DNA from: Pseudoscleropodium purum | Taxonomy: Eukaryota; Streptophyta; Bryopsida; Hypnales; Brachytheciaceae | Assembly (NCBI GenBank): GCA_963969395.1 | Contig: OZ017797.1 | Coordinates: 22,878,001 to 22,942,000 of the forward strand | Direction of reading: 5' to 3' | Length of the DNA: 64,000 bases | In this document: piece by piece, positions 13,701-29,512 of the stretch | Layout: each line of letters starts with the position of its first letter | Position numbering within the stretch: the first letter of the stretch is position 1 | Program-made: the position numbers and the translations under genes | The notes under the pieces: model-generated | Told to the model about the DNA's origin: nothing | Database searches by the model: none | Seen by the model: the letters and a program-made list of their open reading frames with translations, nothing else

Positions 13701-15736
13701 TTGAATAATTTGTCTCTTTTGTTTTCAAAATATGATGATATTAGGGGAATATGAAGGTATGTAAAGACAATGGTTAAGCCATCATTGAGATACAATTGAA
13801 AATTGTAGAATGTAGTCTTCCTTGACCTACTCATATATGATAATATGGTTTATTTTTCTTGCAAATGCTAGGATTTGAGGATTCTTATTTTTTCCACCTT
13901 CATAGCTTTATTGATTTGTTTGACTTACGTTCCTCCTTACAATTCTAGATATGTGGCTTAAGCTATAGTCTAAGCTCCTATACTTGCAACCTAACTTTAA
14001 AAAAACTCCAAAGGTTTGTAAGAGTAAATTCAGCAAAGTGTACACTACTTATAGGGATGACAAGCAAGAAAATTACAATTTGGGATGATCAAGCCACATC
14101 TACAAATTCTACAATTCTATGGATAATTGGTATCACGAAAATGGATCTACATGTTAACACATTTCTACTTCTTCTAGTGACATGGATAGAACAAAAGATA
14201 ATATAGAAGAAGTGAAGGTAGAGAACTCAGAGCCACTAAAGCAAGGAAAGTTAATTAGGAAAATCAAACACCAAGAACAAGCTTTAAAATTCATTGAATA
14301 GTTTGTAGTAAACGACAAGGACATGGCATAAAGTATGAAGGTGGCTAACAGATTCATGTAGGTAGCTTTGACAAACACATAGAAAGGCTTATTGATAAGC
14401 TCTAAATTATCTATTATATTATACTCTCTATAGATTTCTTTTTTGATTATTCACACAAGTGGTGCATTGTTTCCACTTTGTGTTTGAATGATTGGATGTT
14501 ATCAAGTGTTATATAGTCTTACGGAGCTTTAATAGCTCATTATAACTTTTTTTTATAGAAGTAGTGATTGCTTAATGAAATTTCATTGCATTTGTAGAAC
14601 ATAAAGTAGTGATTGCTCATTTTTGCAATCTAATTTGATTTCAAATTTAGTTTTGATTTTGTATTTACATGTATTTGTTGGCAATTCTTGTACACCAAAA
14701 AATGCAACATTTGGATATTGTATAAACATGTTAAAAAGGGGCAAAGTTTCTTGTGGCAAATGTTGTAAAATAGTTTTTTCAAGATACACATTTATTGATT
14801 TGGGAGATGTACATAGAATGATGATGGCAATTTCTAGGAGGGTGGAATTATAGGTGTATTCACATTATGTTGGTATTTCCTTTGTCTTCTTCTAAAATTA
14901 TTAGGTTTATGAACATGCAAAAACTCTATGGTTTTCATTTTTTTGCTATATGTTTTTTATTTTTGAAATTGAGCATTAGTAGACCTCCTACAATTTCAAG
15001 AAGCCCCCTCATATAAGTCACTAATAAATAATCCAGATGTGTTTGAAGCATTATCATCTAAGTGACTACAAATAGTGACCTATGTGTTGGCATTGAATAT
15101 CTTGTTTGCAAATTGAACTTTCAAATATCATCAAATAATTAAAAAAAATTGTGGCCATATTATATATTAAATCACTTATGTTCAAAAAAAATTTATTTCA
15201 TGAAGAAATTTGTATGATTACATTCATATGACAAAACCTTATTTATTGAAGTTTTTCAATTCCCATGAAGAAAAATGAAGATTATACTAGGGGTCACAAA
15301 ATCCTATGAAGTCTACACATGAAAAGGTTCACAACAAAACTAATGTCTATTTATAAACACTTAGTTCTCTTGAAGTATGTCATCAAAAGTTACGTTGTTT
15401 TTTGCGGCCAAATGAAGTTGCCAAAAATTTTAAGCCATGAATTCATGTAGAATAGTAGTTTGTCCTAACATCTTCTAGATACTTTATTCTTTTTCTTTCT
15501 TTGACTTAGAAGAGTCTACTTGTATATTTCCTTCTAAAGATTCTTGATCATTTCCATCATATAGTAGTAGTATGAACTCATGAGCTACTTAAAAGGCAAT
15601 AATATAATTTGCATTTACTTAATTGATTCTTTTATAATGATAGCCTCCTATTTTGCATTTTTGAGGTTCTCTAAGTCTTGATTTGAAGAATCTTTTAGAT
15701 CTTTATGTGATTTTCATGTCTAATGTATATTGAAAC
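10721..15736. other. AT-rich intergenic DNA without supported genes
   Basis: Only short frames with frequent stops occur here and none shows a domain I recognise. A small tandem AATTAAT run lies near 13018-13043. Stretches such as 11971-12177 (minus) and 13990-14380 (plus) have protein-like amino-acid composition but no recognisable family; they may be decayed transposon sequence. Confidence 0.5.
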
Positions 15737-16380
15737 CATTAGCATAAATGATACACAATTTATATAAACAAATACAAGTTGTAACTAGATCTAGTAGTTT
15801 TTCTAGTGGCATATCAAGTCATTTTAGTAGAATCCTCCATCTTCTTTTCAAACATCCAAAAACTCTTTCTATAGCCATCATAGTGCTAGATTGTATATAA
15901 TTCTTATGAACCCTTTCCCTTGATAGTCTGTCTTGTACACCTTTGAATAGACTGAAAAATCAAAGCCTTATTGGATATGTAGCATCTCCTATCAATTTTT
16001 AAGGTGAAAATTTACTTTTCATGACGTCTAAGCCTAATTAACTTTTTTTAAATACAAACCAATCATGACAACTCCATGCTCATCCAAAGTTAAAATACCA
16101 AAATTTACATTATACATTTGTTACTTATTATAAGGAAACTAAGTAAAATTCTTTATGACAAATTAGTACTCTCAAAAATCCCTATTAGAGACCACTATAG
16201 ATATATAGGAATTGTCTATAGCTCCTATAATGTAAAGTATACCTTGTAAAGACTCAAACTCAGCAGATCTTGTCTTCATGTTGTTAAGAGTCAATTTCTC
16301 TATTACTATAGCTAGGCAACAAATAATCTTTAATGACTTTACAACCTTCTCTTACAATTATAGGCGTGGTACTCTTACAT
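15737..16380 (-). pseudogene. PIF/Harbinger-type DDE transposase remnant
   Basis: Reading the minus strand in shifting frames gives successive pieces in the order of a plant PIF/Harbinger (DDE_Tnp_4) transposase. They are a helical lead-in (TPIIVREGCKVIKDYLLPSY, about 16375-16310), then GAIDNSYIS (about 16220), which matches the first catalytic-Asp block GAIDGTHI, then LIGDATYPIR (about 15995), the second-Asp block, and finally AIERAFGCLKRRWRILLK (about 15875-15820), the block with the catalytic Glu, followed by DLVTTCICLYKLCIIYAN. Several stop codons and frameshifts interrupt it, so it cannot encode an active enzyme. I did not find terminal inverted repeats or a 3-bp target duplication around it, so the element's limits are unknown. 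Confidence 0.8.
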
Positions 16381-18888
16381 AGACCATATAAATCTTCAAT
16401 CATAAATAATATATTCCTAGTTGCTTTTCACTAAAACTCACCAACCATTTTGTAGTTTATTTTTATTCTAGTTTTTTTTTGTTCCGCTTACTAGCTTGTT
16501 TTTAACTCCTACTTGACAACAAGTGTGCATTCCTTTTCACCTACCAAGAACTCAATGTAGTATTTTGGTGTATGCAACCATGCTCTATGGCCCTTATCCA
16601 TGGATCCATGTCCCATGCATGCCCCATGTTTTGTGGTGGCATTTATTTAGGATTTTGATGGCTTAGGATTACAATGGTGCTTGTCTACAATTTTCATATA
16701 ATGTTCATTTTGTATTGCTCTAGCAATGATATGATGATGGCTCCTCTTTTCTTCATGTGTTATTATTACAACTATTTGTTTTTCATTGCATGGATGTTTT
16801 AGACAAATCAATGTAAATTTTCTATTGCCCTAAATCCCAATATCACTTTTAATTGCAGCTTTTGCATGTAGTCTATGTATGGAAGCATTCCAAATGTGTG
16901 GCATTATTAGGGATTTGGGCTTCTACATTGTAGTTGGCCAAAATCATAATGAAACACAAAATAGAAGTTGAATCTTAGTGAAGTAAGTCTTTACTACTTC
17001 AACAATGATTTGTCCTATTAGTAAAGGTATAAATTTAGTTTTACCCAAAAACAAGAGTTGCTATACAAGTGAATTCAATCTCTAACATCCACAATAATAA
17101 GTGAGGCAAACTTGCACTAATTGTAGAATCATGTGAATTTGCACTAATATGGAAGTTTGCAATGTTTTAAATTCAATGTAGTGGTTTATATTGTTTTTAA
17201 TGTGATTTATTCATCTACATTTTTGGATATATTTAGCCATTGGATCATAGATTCTTTCCATCAAAGGCTCACATTACTTGAGCACCTAAGTTGGATGGTA
17301 TGTCATAGTAACTTAGGGCTCTAATGTGTAGAGGCTATTCATTTTAGGCAAGAATTTAAATGGAACAATTTTACAAACAAGTCATAATTAAACATTGTTA
17401 CTTTAGAATCTTACAATTCTACTTGAAGATGATGAACACATGAATACTCCATGTTCACCATTGACAACTAAATAATTCTACAAAAGAAACAATAATATTC
17501 TACAAAAAAAAAAAAAAATTTTCTTTTTTAAGACAAAGAAAGTCTAAACATAGCTATAATAGAAAATTGTAAGCTTTTGTAGGTCTTGAACTAATGACAC
17601 TAGAGTTATAAAGTAGTTGATCTTCAAACTGCCATTGTTTTTTCTAATTTTCCACCTATTTTTTAATAGAATATGGGATGGAAGAAGCCTCTATTAATTA
17701 TAAGAAATCCATGTCTAAGTGAGAAATTTTTGAAGACATCCAATGTAGCAACCTTAGTTTTTATGTCAACTATGACATAAAAGCCTAGGTTACAAGAACA
17801 ACCAATGAAGGTTGACAAGTTCTTTGAAGCAACAAATATAAATTAAAACATTTATTATTTAATCCTTGAAAGACCAAACATTCAAATTTGAACAACAAAT
17901 GAATACACATACATTTCAAACACACAGAAATGTGTTTTTTTATCCATCAATTTTTTTTAAGATTCTTGTATGAGTTCCAGAACATTAATACAATACAAAT
18001 CCTGAAGACTTTTTCTACAAATATTCTATAATCCAAAGGATATTGGTAGGATTGGCCTAAACAAATAAATTTTTCAATTCAAAAAATGACCCTTCAAAAA
18101 CATCTTGAATAAAAAATAAAAATAAAATCTCCAAAAATCACTATGGTTAGAACTTAACATTTCAAACAAAAAGGCAAAAAAATTCTTGTAAAAAGTCACG
18201 ATTTTTTTTTATCTATGAACAATTTTAAAATGAATTTTTGGCTTCCAATTTTATTGAAAAAAAAATACTAGTTTGTGAACTAATAAAGAATGTTGTACAA
18301 CCAGCAACCCCAAGAAGTGAAAATGGTCAAATTCCAGGAATCTAGGAGTCCAGGAATCCAGCAAATGAAAGTCAACTGATTGGTCCACAACAGAGACTAT
18401 CACCTCATAAAATTGACAAGGACACTGATGACTGAAGGCACAGTTTTTGTTTTTGTTTTTTTTAAACAAATGAAACAGAATTCCATTGCAAAGGTAGAAA
18501 TGATCTGAAGGCAGAGTGATTTCACGATGATTGAAACATCGACGCCATTTCAATTAGCTACCCTGACCTCAGTACATTATTGGTTCGAAGAAGAAAAAAA
18601 ATTTTAGCTAATGAACACATTAATGAACACCCCATCCAAGAATCCGAATGGAGGTGACCGGAGGAGCACAACTTGATGATACCCTCCGCTCCATGCAGGA
18701 AGCAATTCAAAAACACAACCATTAAGTTAACTTAATTAGCTAGATTGGTGTTCTAAGAAACAACCATTACCTTAGCTCGATTGATCTGTGATTTCATTTT
18801 ACGCGGACATTCCAATTCAATTCTACTTATCTAGGATTCTATAAGTCTCTATAAGTCTATATATATATTTTTAATTTCTCACTTCAAT
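16381..18888. other. AT-rich intergenic DNA and 3' flank of the GDSL gene
   Basis: No supported gene. The proximal few hundred bases (about 18240-18888) lie just downstream of the GDSL stop codon on the minus strand and probably include its 3' UTR. AATAAA-like signals for minus-strand polyadenylation (seen as TTTATT-type words on the plus strand) occur but cannot be ranked. Further out is AT-rich DNA that may include the 5' part of the decayed Harbinger element. Confidence 0.4.
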
Positions 18889-21853
18889 TCATTGCATGGC
18901 CAACAACTGCTTGACGTTCATGGGACTGATCGATTCCAACCCACCGTTGAGGAATCTTTCGACGCAGATTTTGTTCATCGTCTCCGTGGGGTGGAACGCG
19001 TCCCAGAAAACAGACTTGGTGCGGTCTGGACAGAGGTGGCTGATAGCGCGGCAGGAACCGTCCAGGCCGTTGTATTCGCCGATGCCGCAACAAGCTGTGG
19101 TGGCCGGTTCAGTGAAGCCTGCAGAAAGAATTGGAAAACAGTCACAGAGTTTAAATTTACAAAGCAATTGAAGTGTACATGATCGATATATTAATGGACA
19201 GAGACCGTGACTGTCGTATAAACTTTCAAACTAGTGCCTGCATGTGTAAAACTGTAAAAACAACCAGGACATGCAACTAGCTAGCTCTTGTGTGTCATCA
19301 ACTGATTAATTGACACTTCGATCTGCAATCCCTTTGTGATTGTGTCTTAGGTTTCATGAAATGAGAATTGGAAGGCCTGTTTGCATATCAATTGCTTCAA
19401 AGACGTTTATCTTTACATTACATTTGATCACTGGGTTCCACTTCCACTTCAAAATCAAAACCACACTCCAGACATCCACGTATTTTGTTCATTTGTATTT
19501 TCACTTCCATTGTCACTTGGTGCAGTGAGGTTGGAAAAAACGGAGTCAGGGTGTTTTAGAGTCATAACCCCATCTTCCCCAAACTCTTTTGAGAGACTGA
19601 ATTAGAGATCTTTGTGATTTGAGTTCTAGTTTGGAGGATAAAGTTCTTTCCTAAGGCTGACTACTGTATCCATTATGATTGTCCGATTACCGCGAAACTG
19701 CCCTCATCCTTCATCCTGTTAACTAGTAATACGCACATTTCTGTATAATCTTTCATGCTATCATTGATAGAATCTTCCGCTGATTGAAAAATTGAAAGAC
19801 CCCATGTGCATAACAACCACAGAGTGTTACTATTTCTACACCACTTTGATGATGGAGGGATAAGAAACTCATTCAATCTCTGGAAATTAGTGAGGAACCC
19901 TGACAAACAACAGGTTTTGTGTTTTTATAAATACTCAGGTTCAGATTTTCTTGGGTAGCTTAGTCTCTGACTTCCCTTGGGGTCGACACAAAAAATTTCT
20001 TAATTTCATTGGGTCTGCATTCAAGAATGAGATTCCTTTTAATGGGTGTCTGTGATGAAAGTTACCATATTTCAAGGGGTTGTCAACGACCGCCTTGACC
20101 ACATCATAAGCGTTGGCGTAGAGGAACACCGAGTTGGGGAGCTGATCTTGCAGAGTCTCCAACATGGGCTTCAAAGCGGCGTTGAAATTGAGGGCATAGT
20201 TGTTAACTTCTTGGACACACTCGCCAGCTACGCTTCTGGCAGCTACTATCGAAGGGGCGCACCCGATGGGACCCATATTGGAAATAATGAACTTCCTCAT
20301 TCCTAAGCTATATGCCGTCTGCAATCAAACCAGACGGATTCGATCAGACCGAACGTGTTCAGAATTGAAGTGCTGCCATAAAACTAAAAACAAAACTTCG
20401 CAGATTTTGGCTTCTCAAAATGGGATAACATTCAGAGGTAACATACGTAACATGGGTCAAACTTTGTGCAATTAAAACACAAAATTTTCTGAACAGCAGG
20501 TGTAAAAATAAGGAATGTAAGGAGACTCGAGTGTTGGCGATCGACCAACAAGGACGCTGGAGTTTTTTTCTAATTCATGAAATTCTACACCTAAAAGCTA
20601 AAAAATGACTTGTATGGGTATGGAAACTCGATTCTCACCTTCAGCTGACTTCGGAAGGTAGTGATTAGAAGATCTCCAAATTCATCCGTTGTGTACTCAA
20701 ATTTGGCGGTGGTGGTGTAAGCAAAGTAATTGTTGACCCAATCGTTGCCTCCGGCTGTGAAAGAGTAGATGGCGTTGCTAATAAGCTCATCGGCCTCTTG
20801 TTGTCCTATGAGCTCCGCAATCTGCTTCTTCGTATTCTGGAAGTGTGTATATTGCTGTGCTATCGTCACACGCCCAAGCTGAACAACAGCAACATCAACA
20901 GAGTCAAAATCTTGACTCATATATAAAGCAAACATCCATCACAGAAGGATCAACGCTGGAATATTCCACGTCTTCATGAAACAAATGTGATACGTCTTGC
21001 TAATATATGCTAAATGCTAACTAATACATGACAACTATGACATGCTCAATCGTACACATACACAGAACTTTACATTCGGAATCTAACACTAGATTCATCC
21101 AGAAATTCGAGGTCGTCAAACACGAATTTCGAGATTCCTTAGTGTGAAAAGCAGATTCCAAATAGGTACAAATTTTGTGTCACCAGAGTCAATGAAGAAT
21201 ATTGCAAGTGTTTGTGAAGACAACTGACAAGAATTTAAACAAAAGAAAGCCCCCCCACCCGCTGAAAACTACTGAAAAAGCACAAGCCCTAGTTTGGAGA
21301 ATTGTTTCCGGACAGAAGGAGTATCAACTGTGACACTTTGGTAAAGAGTTTGCATTTGTACAAAGATTGTGCCGGTGTCTTCAAGGATGCCTGAACCGGC
21401 CGAAGCATAGTTGACCCCATTTAGAAGATTATTTCCCGTCGCTTCTGGGGCGAGCACTGGCAGAGGGTAAGGAGTCCCAATATAGTCATCTGCACAGCAT
21501 ATTCAAATTTCAGCACCCTGCAACCATTCATTTTTCAACTTGGAGGAGATTGGATTTGAATTTGAATTTTGAGGAGAATATGAAAGTTTAGAGCTCGATA
21601 AGAACGTACTGACAAGATCTGGGATGATTTTTCCATTGCAGAACCGGCCCGTGGCTTTTTCCCCAGTCCAGTCCACTCCATAGGGTTTGTGATCCGCCGT
21701 GGCAATGGTGAAGATGTAGTTGTTGTTGCCCACATCCACCAGGGAATCTCCGAGCACAAAAGTAGCTGGAGCCTTCTTGCTCTGGGCCTCCGCACCTGCT
21801 ATGAACGCAATCATGCCCAATAGCAACATCACTGCGCATTCCATGTTTGCCAT
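18889..21853 (-). CDS. GDSL esterase/lipase (SGNH hydrolase), secreted
   Basis: Five exons: 21853-21610, 21489-21362, 20878-20639, 20318-20066 and 19118-18889. All introns are GT-AG and the joined frame is 364 residues plus TGA, the usual length of plant GDSL enzymes. A hydrophobic signal peptide covers about residues 4-23. Block I is FVLGDSLVDVGNNN with the nucleophile Ser37. Block II is NYASAGSGI (108-116), block III GGNDW (167-171), and block V DAFHP with Asp328 and His331, so the Ser-Asp-His set is complete. The enzyme would hydrolyse ester bonds of lipids, cutin or cell-wall acyl groups outside the cell; the substrate cannot be told from sequence. The start was set at the ATG at 21853 because codons further upstream in frame lack an ATG. 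The fourth intron is the longest, at 947 bp. Confidence 0.93.
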
Positions 21854-22656
21854 TCTGTTCTTCCAAACCCTGGTCAAGAGATTGGCAAAGTGAGATAGGG
21901 AAGCAGACTCGGAAACAAATGGTGTGACGACATTGCGTATAAATTAAGCATTATAGCTCTTGAACGTAAAGCTTGTTGGTTATATCCTTTCGTTTGGTTA
22001 AGAAAAAATGATTAGGGAAACATGGTAGCTATGACATTATAACATTGTCACGGCAAACTGAAAGTAATAATAAGTCAATTGGCTAAAAAATCTCTGTAGA
22101 GAACCCTAGAACTCTGCAGTAGCAATTAGACATGCAAAAGAATCAAAACTCCCACTAGTCGTGCAAGTTTTACCGATACTACACAAGAGTGCAAAACAGA
22201 AACACGAAATTAAAGCTCTTTCAAAGAATGCTCCAACTGAATGAGAAACCAGAACGAAGGATTTTAAGCTAGGCAACAGCAAAATCATAATGAAACAAGT
22301 TCAAACCAAAAGCTACGAAGCAGGAATGCAGCATTGTGAGACGAAATAGCATTATATAAAAACCATCGTGCGAAAACAAGTTCTAAACCAAAGCTGAGAG
22401 ACAGAAAGATCAGCATTACAAGACCAAAGCATTACTAGCTAGCTAGGTCGAAACCTGAGCTCCACAAACATACAGCTTCATAATGTGGGATCGAGCCTAC
22501 AAAACCCAGAGCACGAAGGCGTTCGAGCTTCCTTTTCTTCTCATCCAAATCCATACAATCTTCAAATTTCACTCTAAAAGCAATGGCGTCATCAACAACA
22601 GAAGGAGAATAGGAGCAGCAGCAGCAGCAGCTAATTCGCAGTCAAAGTGTACTCAC

Positions 22657-22719
<63 letters not shown>

Positions 22720-22920
22720 AGTCTACCAACCTCAGACATCACTCCACCAAGTCCATTTGCACACATTTGAAGCTCCAAAACTCACCAGCTCAGACGTCAC
22801 AGCCGTGTGCTCTAGGCTCAGCTAACTCGAGCTGCAACATAGGAATGTATGGAGCTAAAAACTTAGCTAGAGAAAGTAGAGGAAGGAGCTTCCCAGGAAG
22901 GAGCAAATTGTAGAAATAGG
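21854..22920 (-). promoter_or_regulatory. Upstream region of the GDSL gene
   Basis: No ORF is supported here. On the minus strand a TATA-like TTTATAC lies about 85-90 bp before the ATG, and a TATATAA word lies near 22351. Farther upstream are a GA/CT microsatellite (22660-22713) and a short GCA run (about 22615-22631). GA repeats in plant promoters can bind BPC-type GAGA factors; that this one does so is inference only. Confidence 0.35.
22660..22713. repeat. (CT)n microsatellite
   Basis: About 27 uninterrupted CT units, preceded by ACTCACTCAC and followed by an imperfect CT-rich tail. It lies about 810 bp upstream of the GDSL start codon. The Ser-Leu repeat frames it creates are artefacts. 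Confidence 0.95.
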
Positions 22921-24494
22921 GCGCGCGGGCGGTGTGAGTGGCCATCGTTCATTAAACTGAAAAATGGGGTTGTGATTCGGATCATAGTCATCGTCTGCGA
23001 CACATTTAATGCATGCTACCCACTTCCATCAATTTCCACCACCACGTTGCTTGCTTCAATTCCTGACCTGAATTCTGAACTCTGACGTCGAAGTCCACTT
23101 CAGTTCCAAGACGATTTCAATGCGAATTGGAAAAAGAAAGGACTGAGCTCTGACGGTGCAGGGCTCGTTGAAATACTGGAACTAACTTATTAATCAGTGC
23201 GTGAATGCTGTTATTGGTGGTATTGGTATTGGTATTGTTAAGATAGGAGGTCCATAAATCGACCATTTAAAGAGCTGAAATTGAATTTTGGAGGTGAAAC
23301 TTCTTGAAATATTTTTTTTAAGTAAATTCTTCTTAGTAAAAGATATGGGGAATTGGCATTTAACCCTAGTCGTTTCATATTTTCTGGAGCTTAGTGGAAC
23401 TAGTTATGAAATTTTGAAGTTGAAATGGCATAGGGCTCTAAAATCGTCCACTTTCCCAAATGTACACTATTTGTATACAGTATCACTGAAGGCTATGCAA
23501 AAAAAACATGTAAAAATAGTTTATAGTTGAGGAGGCAGGCAATTTTAGAACTTGTGCACTTTGTTGATTGTTAAGCTTTTGTAAATGTTTTGGAAGGAAT
23601 ACACATATAAGCAAAACCCTTGCAAGAATGAATTTATAAATTCAACATGTGAAGCCTACCCAACATGTGAATTCATATTTGTATTCTTGGGAACTTGTGG
23701 TACTTGCAAACCATATGGGATATATGTATGTTTTGTACTTGTGAATATGTATGTATTATGTATTCTTATTTTACATTTAATTCCATATTTATATTTTGTA
23801 GGCAAATCCATATACATTTCTTGTAGTTCCTAGTTTGTAATCGTATCTATATTCTTAATCCATATTTTGCATCCAAATTTGAATAGCCAATATCATTTGA
23901 CCATAGGGATCAATGGCTTTGGGTTTTTTTGGAAGATCAACAACATTTAGGGGGGATTTTTCCTAAATTCAAATCAATGGCTTTTGATCTTTCCAAGAGA
24001 GGAGGGGATTGAAATACAAACACCATGTTCACATCTTTCTGGTAGATAGTAATTTAAGTTACTTGATGGTAGTGGTTTGAAAAAAGAAGTGATTTGTGTC
24101 ATTGCTTGGTTTGTTGGAATGGAAGAAGAAGTGATGTGGAAAGGTTGAATTCATGATTTTGTTGTTAACTAAAAGGGAGGGATTTGTTGTGTGCAAGTCT
24201 TTGACTTTGAGGTTAATTTCCCCCTAAATGTTCAAACTATGTTTTCTAGGAACATTGCAATTTGGGGCAACTTACTACAAATGGAATTTTTAATACTTTT
24301 CACTGAAATTTTCACACAATATGTATCCAAGGAGTAGCTTTGAGGTCCAACAATTTTCATAACTTTTGAGTATTTGATTAAAAAGTAATAGCACAATATC
24401 TGATTTTCATTGCTTAGTAGGCAACTTGGGCAACTCAAAAAACTTCTTTAAAAATCACTTTTTTTAAAATAAAAATTTGAAATTGGTTCTCTAG

Positions 24495-24497
<3 letters not shown>
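22921..24497. other. Gene-free AT-rich stretch, first copy of a diverged duplicated block
   Basis: No supported gene. The part from about 23600 to 24450 resembles about 25540-26050. Both contain CATATTTGTATT-like words, then GATCAATGGC-type segments (near 23908 and 25795), a GGAGGGG-type run and text about fevered T-rich flanks that ends before a dinucleotide microsatellite (AC here, TA in the second copy). The similarity is seen by eye and is patchy. Confidence 0.4.

Positions 24498-24548
<51 letters not shown>
24498..24548. repeat. (AC)n microsatellite
   Basis: About 25 uninterrupted AC/CA units in AT-rich intergenic DNA. Confidence 0.95.
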
Positions 24549-24550
<2 letters not shown>

Positions 24551-24789
24551 GGAAGCTTTAAATCACTCCATTTTGATTAATGAGATGAAATTTATAAAGA
24601 ATTTTAGTTTGCAAGTAGGTATGGAGTCTTTGAAAACCATAATTTTTATTTTGAGGGTCATTTAAAGGTCTTGAGTTCCTAGTAAAGGTTTCTAAGAGAA
24701 GGCTTTGGGGAGCTCAAAGAAGGCTCCTCAGATTTCAATGAGCCATGAACTAAATAATTTAATTTTTTTTTTAATTTAAAAAAAAAAAT

Positions 24790-25150
24790 TGCAGTTCAAA
24801 TATTTCCCAAATTAATAGAAGGAGGGTGCTTTTGGCAACAAGAAATCGCACTTCAAATCCAAAAAGTCATTTGTTGATCAAAATTAATTAGTTAATAAAT
24901 TTTTAATTAATAATAATAATAAATTTAAAAATCTGTTTGAAAAAAATAATTTTGAAATTTTTTCTTTTAAATCACAATTCAAGTAACTCCCCAAATTAAT
25001 AGATCAAAGGTCCTTTAGTAACAAGAAATGTCTCTTACGATCCAATGAAGCATCTACTATACAAAAAATTACTTTTTTATATTCATTGATTCTCAAAGTG
25101 TTTGAAATTATTTTCCAATTATTCCAAAAATGAATGGATGACATGAATGA
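24790..25150. repeat. Diverged tandem duplication, unit about 180 bp
   Basis: The block beginning GCAGTTCAAATATTTCCCAA (about 24791) recurs near 24973 as CACAATTCAAGTAACTCCCC. Both continue with AAATTAATAGA, then a run ending in AACAAGAAAT (about 24838 and 25020). Mismatches are numerous, so the duplication is old. Confidence 0.6.
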
Positions 25151-26131
25151 AATTTGCTCATACATCACCTCTATATATCTTTTATGTCTAGGGAGAGGTG
25201 AGGTAATCATTATTGAACCTACCTACAACATTTGCATGCTAAATAACTACCTTAAATTAAAAAAGATTTAGCAATAAATTATTTTTTGAATTTTTTATTT
25301 GGATAATATTTCATTAATATTTTGGATTTAATACTACTATTTATGACTCTAATATATCTATTTTTTATAATTAAAAAAGTCTTAGCAAGTGTTCATATCT
25401 AAACACTCCCTACTCAACACTCATCAATTGTCACTCCCCTCTCTTATACTCTAGTGTTGTTCAGTTATTGATAGTTAAATTTTTCCATAAAATTTGAAAA
25501 GAGTATATATGTCATTGAGCCATAGGTTGAACAAATTAGATGGATGCTTGTGAGATACCCTTGCACTCCATATTTGTATTTCTTTAACATCAAGTTTGCT
25601 TGCAAATGATGTCGAACATTTGAAACTTATTTGCCATATGAATATTCATATACATACATATCTCATATGTATTTCACATACCATCCTCATTCTATATTTC
25701 CTATATCTATATTATACTCCATATTTTGAGGTGTTGATGACCAAGATCATTTTTTATGATGGCAATTAACAACAATGGTTTATTTTTTCAATTGAAGATC
25801 AATGGCATTAATTGGAGGAAGGGAGGTTTCTAAAACTAAGATCAATGGCTCTAGATTTTTTCAAAAGGAGGGGGAAAGAAATTGAAACAAAAATACATAA
25901 TTATTTGCCTCTTTTAGATTCATTGTCTTTTTGAGATTTAAATATTGCTCTTGGATGAATGAAAAGATATTTGGACAAAATATTGGCATAAAGCCCTTTA
26001 AGGTAAAAAAAAATTAAAATGGTCAAAATAAGGAATTTAGTATAGTTGCAAGCTATTTTGAAGTAGGAGAATACTTTTTTTTTTATCCTATTAGCAAATG
26101 AAAATCATAAATTTACAAACAAATGTGTGCG

Positions 26132-28751
<2,620 letters not shown>

Positions 28752-29186
28752 TGTATCAATTTTGAGTGTTCTTATTTCAACATTCTAATTTTCAAAGTCA
28801 GGACCACCTAACCAAACATCATCTTTTGTTGATCTTGTCAACAATGGCATTTTCTCAAAGATTGTGCAATTCCATTAGTCTTGTTTGTTTTTTATAGGAA
28901 AGCTACATAAGTCTTCTTTCATTTCAACAATAGTAATCATCAAAAATATTTGACATAAGTGGGGACTTAACTTATGCTTGTATCACTTTTGAGCATTCCG
29001 ATTTCAGCATATGTACAAGGTCCGTATTGCCTAACCAAGCATCATCTTGCATCAATCTTGTCACTGATGGCATTTCTTCAAAGATTGTGGGATTTTGTGA
29101 ATCTTCTTTTCATAAGAAAGCTACATACGTCTTCTTTCATTCAAATAGTGACAATCATCAAAAGTATTCGACATGAATGAGGAATA
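28752..29186. repeat. Tandem direct duplication, period about 227 bp
   Basis: Copy A starts at TGTATCAATTTTGAG (28752) and copy B at TGTATCACTTTTGAG (28979). Both continue through CTAACCAAxCATCATCTT, a GATGGCATTT-like segment, CAAAGATTGTG, AAGCTACATA and TCTTCTTTCATT in the same order. The copies differ at many positions. No function is apparent. Confidence 0.85.
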
Positions 29187-29512
29187 TCCATAGGTGTGTT
29201 ACAAGAGCTAGTCAAGAAAACAAACACCCTTTGGCCGTTCCTTTTACGGGTTACAAATTTATGTGGCAAATCAATCAATAAACAGGATATCATGGACTAT
29301 GGAGTAACTCCCATTTATGAACCCCAAAGTGATGTCATGTGATGGACCCCAAAGGCCTATTATTTGGTAAGTGATCAGAGCTTAATTAGTTTTCTTGTCG
29401 GACTAGCCTACCTCCCAACCATTTCTGCCAGCCTACAGAAGTTAAGTTGGTTATGCCAGCGCAGCTTAGAATGTAGCAGGGGTGCATTTTTTTCCTTGTT
29501 TCCAGTGAGGTA

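Noticed and set aside
18884..19182. Several overlapping ORFs on both strands at the end of the GDSL gene
   Set aside because: They are shadows of the last GDSL exon (19118-18889).
22483..22913. Ser-Leu repeat ORFs
   Set aside because: They are translations of the CT microsatellite in the GDSL upstream region.
29360..29400. GTAAGTGATCAGAGC, similar to the tRNA-Met primer-binding site of LTR elements
   Set aside because: The match is broken by inserted bases and no LTR ends occur beside it.
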